Below are positions 1-5,789 of a stretch of 5,789 bases of DNA, piece by piece; within the stretch, counting starts at the first letter, position 1; each line of letters starts with the position of its first letter. The DNA is from Victivallales bacterium (lineage in GTDB: Bacteria > Verrucomicrobiota > Lentisphaeria > Victivallales > JAUVCU01). Below the pieces are notes generated by a model that was not told where the DNA came from, searched no databases, and worked only from the letters and a program-made list of their open reading frames with translations. A program made the position numbers and the translations under genes. The stretch is from NCBI GenBank assembly GCA_029934175.1, contig JAOZMT010000162.1, forward strand, positions 1 through 5,789, given 5' to 3'.

Positions 1-2
1 GT

Positions 3-119
3 CCTAATCATACTGGCGATTGGTATTTTTCTGGGAATTATCCTACAAAAGGTGGTGTGCGAGTTGTGCTACAAGCATTCGTTAATTATATTGAAGGCGT
101 AAATAAGAGAGCGTATTAA
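3..119 (+). CDS. Amidophosphoribosyltransferase-like protein, C-terminal fragment (5' end outside window)
   Basis: Frame 3 is open from the left edge and ends at TAA 117-119, giving 38 C-terminal residues. They contain GDWYFSGNYPTKGG and then QAFVNYIEGVNKRAY, which I recognise as the end of the amidophosphoribosyltransferases (PurF-like, glutamine-dependent PRPP amidotransferases) of Bacteroidetes and PVC-type bacteria. The family makes 5-phosphoribosylamine, the first committed step of purine synthesis, in the cytoplasm. The YPT element matches the region where Bacillus-type PurF has a Cys-containing CxACFxGxYPT motif. Here that stretch has no cysteine, so the Fe-S-binding subtype is unlikely. 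The catalytic N-terminal cysteine and PRPP loop lie upstream of the window, so activity cannot be judged. The other two forward frames are short and resemble nothing. Assignment rests on a short tail, hence moderate confidence. Confidence 0.62.
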   Translation, partial: PNHTGDWYFSGNYPTKGGVRVVLQAFVNYIEGVNKRAY

Positions 120-129
120 TAATTAAAAA

Positions 130-134
130 AGGAG
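130..134 (+). promoter_or_regulatory. Shine-Dalgarno (AGGAG) for the 43-codon small ORF
   Basis: AGGAG lies 5 nt before the ATG at 140, preceded by an A-run. The 18 nt at 125-142 are identical to 125-142's counterpart at 2506-2523, the leader and start codon of the transglutaminase gene. This is the main reason to take the small ORF seriously. Confidence 0.7.
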
Positions 135-139
135 AAAAT

Positions 140-271
140 ATGATTTACAAAAATTTTGAAAAACTAAGCAGGGATATTTCAGAAGTTGCAATGAGAACTT
201 GGGATATGGGTAATAAAAGGGGTAATATTGTGAAAGCTGAAGAAAATTTATTAACAAATAAAAAAATATAA
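140..271 (+). CDS. Small hypothetical protein, 43 aa
   Basis: An ATG at 140 opens a 43-codon frame ending at TAA 269-271. It has a strong AGGAG Shine-Dalgarno at the right distance, begins 20 nt after the amidotransferase stop and ends 14 nt before the lipoprotein start, so it fits neatly between genes of the same strand. I do not recognise the product. It starts MIYKNFEKLSRDISEVAMRT, is charged and lysine-rich, has no signal peptide, membrane segment or cysteine, and looks able to form an amphipathic helix over about residues 4-20. It could be a real small cytoplasmic protein, a leader peptide for the downstream genes, or the remnant of a longer gene. Start placement is firm if it is translated at all; function is unknown. 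Confidence 0.5.
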   Translation: MIYKNFEKLSRDISEVAMRTWDMGNKRGNIVKAEENLLTNKKI

Positions 272-274
272 TAT

Positions 275-280
275 AGGAAA
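275..280 (+). promoter_or_regulatory. Shine-Dalgarno (AGGAAA) for the hydrolase lipoprotein
   Basis: AGG at 275-277 within AGGAAAG lies 8 nt before the ATG at 286. An in-frame TAG at 274-276 blocks any upstream extension, so this site fixes the start. It is weaker than the AGGAG sites of the small ORF and the transglutaminase gene. Confidence 0.55.
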
Positions 281-285
281 GTTTT

Positions 286-2505
286 ATGAAATTTTTAAAA
301 AAAACAAGTGTAATTTATCTTTTATTATTGATAGTCGGCTGTAACTCTGTTTCAACAAAATTTGGAGAGGATTTAATAAAAATTAAAGAAGATAATATTT
401 TAAATAACAATCAAATATCTGGAATAATAAATTACACAAAAAAATATAGTGTTGATTGGCATAAAAACATCGCTCCTTTTTGGGAAAAAGAAATAGAAGA
501 TATTGCGGTATCCGCAAAAATCTCATTTGATGATAAAAATATTTTATTATATGTTGTTGTAAAAGATCCTGTGCAATTAAATGATAACAAGGGTGCACAT
601 ATTTGGAGAGATGATTCTATTTATATTAGCTTAGATGGACGAGGTAATAGCGATAGCAAAAATTTAAAAAAAGATATTTATCAAGAAGATGATGCTGTAT
701 ATATTTTTGCAAAGACAAAAGAAAAAGATGCAGCTAGAGTCATAAAGCATGGTAATCCAGTATATGCAGGGAAAGAAAGCAATCATTTAATTAAAAGTAT
801 TATTAGAGATGAAAAGAAAAAGGAAACCATTTATTCAATTGCAATTCCATTTAATGAAATATCCACAGCTATTGGACAGTCAGATACTATTGGAATAGCT
901 ATGAATATTGCTCATAAAACTAAAAGTAAAAAAGATTTAAATTGGGGGGCTATATTAGGAAACGCTAAAAAAGGAAAAGTTAGACGGTATAATTATTTGC
1001 GATTTTCGCAACCAGATACTTTTGTGAGTATCGCACCTAAAACATTGAGACTTGTTGATTCAAACAATGCAGAAATATCTTTAGCTTTGAAAAATGATAA
1101 ACCTGTGACAGTAAAAATTACACAAGGTAATGTCGAAAAAGAATTTAATTTTGATATTAATAAAAAAACTAAACGATATAATATAGTTTTTCCAGAGGTT
1201 AATCCTATTATATTAACTATTTCGGATAATTTAGAAAACAAATTAGATTCAAAAGAATTTTATATAAAGTCACCAAAACTGAATTATATCAGATTTAAAA
1301 ATAGAATAGATAAATTATTGAAAAACAATTCTAATAAATTTATTAAACAACATTTAAAATCTACCTTAGCTGTTATTTCTGATTCATATAATAATTTACC
1401 TTTTCAAACAGACTTAAGAACAAAAAGAAAAGAGTTTATGAATTTTACAGATAAAATATTAGATAAGTTACCAAAAGAAAAATGTAATTTTGATGATATG
1501 ATTTCAAGAGGGTTGCCTTTTGTATTTGCATTTATCGCAAAACAAGATAGCTCGTTACAATTTTATTCTTTACAATTTCCTTATGCTTGGGATAAAAATA
1601 AAAAATACTCGCTTGTTATTTATTTGCATGGTGCCGTTGTGAACACTAATCCTTTAAATGGTTTATTGACTTCATTTGATAATGGAAATCAAGATACTCT
1701 TTTCACTTATAATAAAATCAATCCAAATAATATTCCTCCATCACACCGTGGTTTTGTTCTTGCTCCTTGGGCTAGAGCGAATTCTTATTATAGAGAAAAC
1801 GGAGAAAAAGATGTTTGGCAATCTATAGATTTGGTAAAAAGACAATTTAATATTGCTGAAAATAAAATGTATTTGAGTGGTTTTTCAATGGGGTGTCATG
1901 GGACTTGGAGATTAGCTTCAAGGACTCCAGATATTTGGGCAGGAATAAATCTTGCAAGCGGTTTTTGGAGTAAAAGTGATACTTCATTAGATTTCTTAAT
2001 TCCTAATGCAAAAAATCTACCTTTTAAATTATGGGTTGGCTCAAAAGACAATAGAATGTTCAATGGCGTTAAAGAATTTTATCCTAAATTAAAAAAAATG
2101 AAGTATAATGCAGAATTAGAAATTGCTAAAGACTTACCGCATACTTATCCTTATAAAAACTTTCAAAAAAATATTGGATATTTGCTACAATTTACGAAAA
2201 AAGAAAGACCAAATGAATTTTCTTTTATTACAGATTCTTTTAGATATCAAGGGATATATGGAATTAAAATGGAGGTTCCATATAATATTTCAGAAAAAAA
2301 CCTACCACAGTTTGAATGTAGAACAAATGGAGGTATTGTAATAATTAATTCAAAAAATACGAATGGACTTCAAGTCGATTTAACATCAAATGGACTTGAT
2401 ATGAAAGGAAATATTGAAATAATTTGGAATGGAAAGAGTGTTTATACAGGTAAAACTAAAGTTATAAATCTAGGACAAAAGTTTTGGATTTTAAAAAAAT
2501 ATTAA
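286..2505 (+). CDS. Lipoprotein with CBM9-like domain and alpha/beta hydrolase (esterase/peptidase family)
   Basis: The 739-residue product starts with a lipoprotein signal: KK at 5-6, a hydrophobic core at 9-17 and lipobox IVGC with Cys19; Asn at +2 would not signal inner-membrane retention under the E. coli rule. Residues about 50-245 look like a CBM9/DOMON-like beta-sandwich (WRDDSIYISLD at 107-117, IPFNEI at 187-192), a fold that often binds carbohydrate. Residues 246-330 are another beta-rich segment and 331-400 a helical linker. Residues about 405-640 are an alpha/beta hydrolase with oxyanion motif YLHGA (446-450), nucleophile elbow GFSMG (Ser534), likely acid Asp588 (GSKDNRM) and likely His619 (LPHTYP). 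It resembles COG4099-type predicted peptidases/esterases, but the usual SMGG is SMGC here. Residues 641-739 match the beta-rich C-terminal domain common after such hydrolases (ending in an IxWNGKxVYTGK-like strand). It probably cleaves an ester or peptide in an envelope-bound or imported glycan or peptide; the substrate is unknown. It lies 15 nt upstream of the transglutaminase gene and in the same reading frame. Confidence 0.8.
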   Translation: MKFLKKTSVIYLLLLIVGCNSVSTKFGEDLIKIKEDNILNNNQISGIINYTKKYSVDWHKNIAPFWEKEIEDIAVSAKISFDDKNILLYVVVKDPVQLNDNKGAHIWRDDSIYISLDGRGNSDSKNLKKDIYQEDDAVYIFAKTKEKDAARVIKHGNPVYAGKESNHLIKSIIRDEKKKETIYSIAIPFNEISTAIGQSDTIGIAMNIAHKTKSKKDLNWGAILGNAKKGKVRRYNYLRFSQPDTFVSIAPKTLRLVDSNNAEISLALKNDKPVTVKITQGNVEKEFNFDINKKTKRYNIVFPEVNPIILTISDNLENKLDSKEFYIKSPKLNYIRFKNRIDKLLKNNSNKFIKQHLKSTLAVISDSYNNLPFQTDLRTKRKEFMNFTDKILDKLPKEKCNFDDMISRGLPFVFAFIAKQDSSLQFYSLQFPYAWDKNKKYSLVIYLHGAVVNTNPLNGLLTSFDNGNQDTLFTYNKINPNNIPPSHRGFVLAPWARANSYYRENGEKDVWQSIDLVKRQFNIAENKMYLSGFSMGCHGTWRLASRTPDIWAGINLASGFWSKSDTSLDFLIPNAKNLPFKLWVGSKDNRMFNGVKEFYPKLKKMKYNAELEIAKDLPHTYPYKNFQKNIGYLLQFTKKERPNEFSFITDSFRYQGIYGIKMEVPYNISEKNLPQFECRTNGGIVIINSKNTNGLQVDLTSNGLDMKGNIEIIWNGKSVYTGKTKVINLGQKFWILKKY

Positions 2506-2510
2506 AAAAA

Positions 2511-2515
2511 AGGAG
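2511..2515 (+). promoter_or_regulatory. Shine-Dalgarno (AGGAG) for the transglutaminase lipoprotein
   Basis: AGGAG follows an eight-A run and lies 5 nt before the ATG at 2521. Reading upstream in frame from that ATG reaches the TAA of the hydrolase gene at 2503-2505 after five codons, so no earlier start exists. Confidence 0.75.
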
Positions 2516-2520
2516 AAAAT

Positions 2521-4545
2521 ATGAAAAAAATATTAATAATAGTTGCACTAATCGCAATTACTTTACTGAATGGTTGTGCAGGCTTTCAAAACAGTAACAT
2601 TGAAGAAAGGTTATCAGAAAATATTCCAATAACTTCTAATGAAATTTTAGATAAAGGAGTTATTGATTTAAAGGGAATTATTGAAGTTTCTAAAAAAATA
2701 ACAAAGAAAGAGTATCCGAGTTCAGATGCTGTTTTAGTTGATGATTATGAAAAAGTGATTTATAATGCTGATGGCACATCAGAACGATGGGATGAGGTTT
2801 ATGAAAAAAGTTTGACTGAAAAAGGAAAGAGAGAAAATTCTACAATGTCTTTGCATTATACTCTCCCATATTCTACTATCGTATTGAAAAAATTAGAAAT
2901 CATTAAACCAAATGGTAAAGTTGTCCCAATAGATATCGAAAAACAATCTAAAACTATTGTAAACCCATCACAGATGAATTCTAATATTTACAATCCTAAT
3001 TCTAAGGTCATAAATGTTAATATTCCAAATCTTGAAATAAATGATATTATTCACTATATTTCATATAGAAAAACTGTAAAAGCAAGAGTTCCTAATACTT
3101 GGTGTGATATAACGGTCTTAGAATACACTTCGCCTATAAAAAATTATAAAATAGAGGTTATTGCTCCAAAAGAATTGCCTTTAGAACATATTTTAATCAA
3201 AGATTCTATCAAGGGGTCTGTTAAATCAAAAATCATAAAATACAAAGATGCAATTAGTTACTCGTGGGAAGTTAAAGACATTCCTCGAATTTTCAAAGAA
3301 CCAAGTATGCCAGAATATTATACAGTAACACAACGGTTACTTTTAAGCACTACAAAAGATTGGGAAACTTTATCAAAATGGTATTGGAATTTGTCAAAAC
3401 CAAGATTAGATAAAATTACTAAAGAAATGGAAGACAAAGTAAAAGAACTCATAAAAGATGCAAAAACTAGAGAAGAAAAAATAAATAATATTTTTCAATT
3501 TGTATCACAAAAAATTAGATATATGGGAATTACAACTGAAGAAGAAGCTCCTGGATATGAGCCTCATGATGTTGATATTACCTTTAATAATAGGCACGGT
3601 GTTTGTCGAGATAAAGCAGCTTTACTTGTAACAATGCTAAGACTTGCTGGTTTCAAGGCATATCCTGTTTTAATTAACAACGGACCTAAAAAAGATATTG
3701 AAATTCCAAATAATTTCTTTAATCATGCTATTTCTTGTGTTGAAAATGAAGATGGTTCATATACATTAATGGATTCTACAGACGAAAATACAAAGGATAT
3801 TTTTCCTGCATATTTAAGTGATAAAAGTTATCTTGTGGCAAAACCTGAAGGTGAAACTTTATTAACATCTGATATTATATCTCCAGAAAAAAATCTTATG
3901 GAAATAACAACAACTGGGGAGGTTAATAAAAAAGGGGATATTATAGCTGAAACAACCTTGCTTTTTAATGGAATAAATGATGGAGTTTATAGAGGATATT
4001 TTTTGCGAAATAAGCAAGAAAAACGCAAACTATTATTTCAAGGAAAACTAAAAAAAATATTACCTGGTGCTGAATTGCTTGAGATAGAAATTTTGCCAAA
4101 AGATCTATCAAAAATGTCAATCCCTTTATCAGTCAAACTTAAATACAAAGCTGAAAATTGTCTTATTACTGGAGAAGATACAGAAGTATTTCCTATCCCT
4201 TGGTTAGGAACTTCTTTTGGTATGGTTAATTTTATTTTAGATAGCACTGGATTAGAAAAAAGAAAATATCCATTAAAAACAGAAATAGCTTGTGGCGTTA
4301 AGGAAAGTTTAACTTTAACACTTGAAAAATCTTATAAAAACATAAAATTTCCTAATTATGAAACAATTGATAATGCAAGTATTTTTTGGAATAAAAATTT
4401 AGAAAGAAGTAAAAATATTATCTCTGGAGATGCAAAATTTCTTATCAGAACTGTGGAGTTTTCTGCAAAAGAATATTTAGTATTAAAGAAAAATTTAGAA
4501 GATATGGAATATAATAAACGCAAACAAATAATCTTAAGCAAATAA
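2521..4545 (+). CDS. DUF3857 / transglutaminase-like lipoprotein
   Basis: The 674-residue product has a short lipoprotein signal (KK at 2-3, hydrophobic core 4-16, LNGC with Cys19; Asn at the -2 position is slightly unusual). Residues about 60-260 match the DUF3857 beta-rich domain, with landmarks such as DDYEKVIYNADG (74-85), the LHYTLPYSTI stretch (111-120) and a PNLEINDIIHY segment (169-179). Residues about 300-430 form a transglutaminase/cysteine-protease-like core: RHGVCRDKAALL carries Cys362, NHAISCV carries His402 and YTLMDSTDEN carries Asp418, so the triad is intact. Residues about 455-650 are the beta-rich C-terminal region usual for this architecture, and the length is typical. Proteins of this type occur in Bacteroidetes and PVC bacteria as exported proteins. 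Their chemistry (peptide cleavage, crosslinking or acyl transfer) is mostly untested, so the reaction is inferred from the fold. The stop is 1 nt from the kinase start. A lipoprotein of the periplasm or outer membrane is likely. Confidence 0.87.
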   Translation: MKKILIIVALIAITLLNGCAGFQNSNIEERLSENIPITSNEILDKGVIDLKGIIEVSKKITKKEYPSSDAVLVDDYEKVIYNADGTSERWDEVYEKSLTEKGKRENSTMSLHYTLPYSTIVLKKLEIIKPNGKVVPIDIEKQSKTIVNPSQMNSNIYNPNSKVINVNIPNLEINDIIHYISYRKTVKARVPNTWCDITVLEYTSPIKNYKIEVIAPKELPLEHILIKDSIKGSVKSKIIKYKDAISYSWEVKDIPRIFKEPSMPEYYTVTQRLLLSTTKDWETLSKWYWNLSKPRLDKITKEMEDKVKELIKDAKTREEKINNIFQFVSQKIRYMGITTEEEAPGYEPHDVDITFNNRHGVCRDKAALLVTMLRLAGFKAYPVLINNGPKKDIEIPNNFFNHAISCVENEDGSYTLMDSTDENTKDIFPAYLSDKSYLVAKPEGETLLTSDIISPEKNLMEITTTGEVNKKGDIIAETTLLFNGINDGVYRGYFLRNKQEKRKLLFQGKLKKILPGAELLEIEILPKDLSKMSIPLSVKLKYKAENCLITGEDTEVFPIPWLGTSFGMVNFILDSTGLEKRKYPLKTEIACGVKESLTLTLEKSYKNIKFPNYETIDNASIFWNKNLERSKNIISGDAKFLIRTVEFSAKEYLVLKKNLEDMEYNKRKQIILSK

Positions 4546-4549
4546 TATG
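4543..4549 (+). promoter_or_regulatory. Stop-start junction TAA-T-ATG, likely translational coupling
   Basis: The transglutaminase gene stops with TAA at 4543-4545 and the kinase ATG is at 4547-4549, one base apart. The 20 nt before the ATG (in the end of the transglutaminase gene) contain no AGGAG-like motif, in contrast to the other genes here. Kinase translation therefore probably depends on ribosomes finishing the transglutaminase gene. Confidence 0.6.
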
Positions 4550-5716
4550 TCAAAAGAGAAATTTTTAGACCGTTTAATTAATAAACTTGATGCAATGGAT
4601 GCAACGAGTATGCAAGCTTATATCTTGCGTATCTCAAAAGAAAAGGGGTTTCTTGAAACTATTTTCAATACTATCTCGGAAGGTATTATTGTAATTGACA
4701 AAAATTTATATATAAAATATTATAATAAAGTTGCTGCTAAATTACTTGGCTTTCCTGAAGATTTTCAAAATATTAGAATTTCTCAGTTCTTAACTGATAT
4801 TGAATGGAAAGATATTATTAATAAAAATAATGAAACAATGAATACTATTTCTAGACAAGAAATTGAGATTTTTTATCCATCTAGGCGATATGTGCAATTT
4901 TATTTAGCTCCACATTTAGAGGGAAAAAATCGTGCTACAATTATTTTAAATGATATTACAGATTCTAGGGAAAAAACATTAAACGAAATAGAGTCTGAAA
5001 AATTACATATTGTCTCTCTTTTATCGGCAAGTGTTGCTCACGAAATAGGAAATCCTCTAAATAGTTTATCTTTGCACTTGCAACTTTTAAAAAATTTAAT
5101 ATCAGACAATGAAGCAACAGAAAAAGATATATTAGAAATTGTTGATATTGCATCTAATGAGGTTAGTCGATTAGACAATATAATATCACAGTTTTTATCT
5201 GCAGTGCGACCAGCAAAGCCTATTTTTAAAACGGTATTATTGAAAGATTTAATTGTTGATTCTTTGAACTTTATGCAACAGGAAATAAAAGATAAGTCCG
5301 TAAATGTTAAATGTGAATGGCCTGATTTACTGCCTCAGGTATTAGGCGATGCAGACCAAATAAAGCAAGCTTTTTATAATATTATAAAAAATGCAATACA
5401 AGCAATGGTTGATGGAGGAGAATTAAAAATTAAGTGTTCGTATGATGAAAATTTTACGACAGTATCTTTTTTAGACTCAGGTTGTGGTTTATCAATAGAT
5501 AATATGAGCGAGGTTTTTGATTCATATCATACATCAAAAAAAACAGGAACTGGATTGGGGTTAATGATAATAGAGCGAGTTGTTAGAGACCATAATGCTG
5601 AACTTGTTGTAAATAGTGAACCTAACGAAGGAACAGCATTTGTAATAAGATTCCCTAGAAATGATAGAAGAATGCGAATGTTGAAATCTCCAGAAATAAA
5701 AATAGAAACAACATAG
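4547..5716 (+). CDS. Cytoplasmic PAS-domain sensor histidine kinase, NtrB-like
   Basis: The 389-residue protein has no signal peptide or membrane segment, so it should sense an internal signal or act through a partner. An N-terminal helical stretch (about 1-33) is followed by a PAS domain (about 35-145, from FLETIFNTISEGIIVID). The dimerisation/phosphoacceptor domain is about 150-217 with H-box ASVAHEIGNPLNS, phosphoacceptor His165. The ATPase domain is about 228-372: N-box QAFYNIIKNAIQAM with Asn282, G1 box DSGCGLS from Asp310, F-box-like VFDSYHTSKK (323-332) and G2 box GTGLGL (334-339). All key residues for autophosphorylation are present. The GNPLNSL H-box and soluble PAS-kinase layout resemble NtrB-type kinases that often pair with sigma-54-dependent response regulators, but no regulator gene appears in the 73 nt after its TAG stop. 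An internal ATG at codon 17 has no better ribosome site, so the first ATG next to the upstream stop is preferred. Confidence 0.9.
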   Translation: MSKEKFLDRLINKLDAMDATSMQAYILRISKEKGFLETIFNTISEGIIVIDKNLYIKYYNKVAAKLLGFPEDFQNIRISQFLTDIEWKDIINKNNETMNTISRQEIEIFYPSRRYVQFYLAPHLEGKNRATIILNDITDSREKTLNEIESEKLHIVSLLSASVAHEIGNPLNSLSLHLQLLKNLISDNEATEKDILEIVDIASNEVSRLDNIISQFLSAVRPAKPIFKTVLLKDLIVDSLNFMQQEIKDKSVNVKCEWPDLLPQVLGDADQIKQAFYNIIKNAIQAMVDGGELKIKCSYDENFTTVSFLDSGCGLSIDNMSEVFDSYHTSKKTGTGLGLMIIERVVRDHNAELVVNSEPNEGTAFVIRFPRNDRRMRMLKSPEIKIETT

Positions 5717-5760
5717 TATAATAATTGGCGTTGTTCTTAACTTCGTCCAATGAATATGAT
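5717..5760. other. Short non-coding gap after the kinase gene
   Basis: These 44 nt hold no ORF. A weak hairpin can be drawn between ATTGGCG (5724-5730) and CGTCCAAT (5744-5751) with one bulged base and a 13-nt loop. The T-run at 5760-5766 starts 8 nt after the stem, so an intrinsic terminator is possible but poorly formed. Confidence 0.3.
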
Positions 5761-5766
5761 TTTTTT

Positions 5767-5789
5767 GACAGGATTACAGGATTTTCAGG
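5767..5789. repeat. ACAGGATT-type octamer-spaced intergenic repeat, cut by window end
   Basis: Two adjacent copies of ACAGGATT (5768-5775 and 5776-5783) are followed by TTCAGG to the window edge, giving CAGG at 5769, 5777 and 5786, and preceded by six Ts. From memory, intergenic elements with this CAGGATT periodicity occur in many copies in several bacterial phyla, often followed by a complementary ATCCTG half that makes a long hairpin. Only the left part is visible, so the hairpin and the copy number cannot be confirmed. Confidence 0.5.

Noticed and set aside
91..119. Possible promoter: TTGAAG (91-96), 17-nt spacer, TATTAA (114-119)
   Set aside because: Each box matches the consensus at only 4 of 6 positions, it lies inside the amidotransferase coding end, and such matches are common in AT-rich DNA. 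Not reported as a feature.
297..304. Eight-A run at codons 4-7 of the hydrolase gene as a programmed slippage or phase-variation site
   Set aside because: A-runs of this length are frequent in this AT-rich window, and the normal frame gives a full, sensible protein. Nothing points to regulated slippage.
383..598. Minus-strand open frame inside the hydrolase gene
   Set aside because: It overlaps a well-supported gene with clear domains, has no recognisable product and has the biased composition of an antisense shadow. The minus-strand frames at 993-1241, 4038-4247, 4356-4553 and 4965-5153 were rejected for the same reason.
2123..2341. Plus-strand 72-codon frame within the hydrolase gene
   Set aside because: It overlaps the C-terminal domain of the hydrolase in another frame, has no clear ribosome site and matches no family I know.
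2362..2397. Repeated AATGGACTT, two copies 27 nt apart
   Set aside because: It lies within coding sequence, encodes similar NGL tripeptides in adjacent beta strands, and is too short to mean more than chance.
5724..5766. Intrinsic terminator after the kinase gene
   Set aside because: The stem is short, has a bulge and a 13-nt loop, and the T-run starts 8 nt after the stem. Kept only as a remark in the entry for the non-coding gap.
1..5789. Alternative genetic code
   Set aside because: The genes end in TAA or TAG and conserved Trp positions use TGG. No in-frame TGA is needed to keep any domain intact, so the standard bacterial code fits.

Overview
The window is AT-rich (roughly 30% G+C by eye) and almost fully coding on the + strand. 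It holds the tail of a purine-synthesis-type amidotransferase, an unrecognised 43-codon small ORF, two large secreted lipoproteins and a cytoplasmic sensor histidine kinase. No RNA gene, CRISPR array or transposase gene is visible. The organism looks like a Gram-negative-type bacterium, because two proteins carry lipoprotein signals and one carries the DUF3857/transglutaminase architecture of envelope proteins. Three traits resemble proteins I associate with the Planctomycetes-Verrucomicrobia-Lentisphaerae (PVC) group or Bacteroidetes: the GNYPT-type amidophosphoribosyltransferase end, the CBM9-like domain joined to an alpha/beta hydrolase, and the soluble NtrB-like kinase. A low-GC Lentisphaerae or Kiritimatiellae relative is my best guess, but this is inference from protein style and not from any marker gene.

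Layout: 3-119, C-terminal 38 codons of a PurF-like phosphoribosyltransferase. 140-271, small ORF behind a strong Shine-Dalgarno sequence. 286-2505, lipoprotein with a CBM9-like domain, an alpha/beta hydrolase (Ser534/Asp588/His619) and a beta-rich C-terminal domain. 2521-4545, DUF3857 plus transglutaminase-like lipoprotein with an intact Cys362/His402/Asp418 triad. 4547-5716, PAS-HisKA-HATPase sensor kinase with no membrane segment. 5717-5789, non-coding, ending in an octamer-spaced ACAGGATT repeat cut by the window edge.

Gaps between successive genes are 20, 14, 15 and 1 nt, with no convincing terminator or promoter between them, so all five genes could share one transcript. The transglutaminase and kinase genes are one nucleotide apart and the kinase has no clear Shine-Dalgarno of its own, which suggests translational coupling. 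A reasonable hypothesis is an envelope module: two anchored lipoproteins acting on external carbohydrate ester or peptide substrates, co-expressed with a cytosolic NtrB-like kinase. The substrates, the signal and the kinase's response regulator cannot be read from this window.
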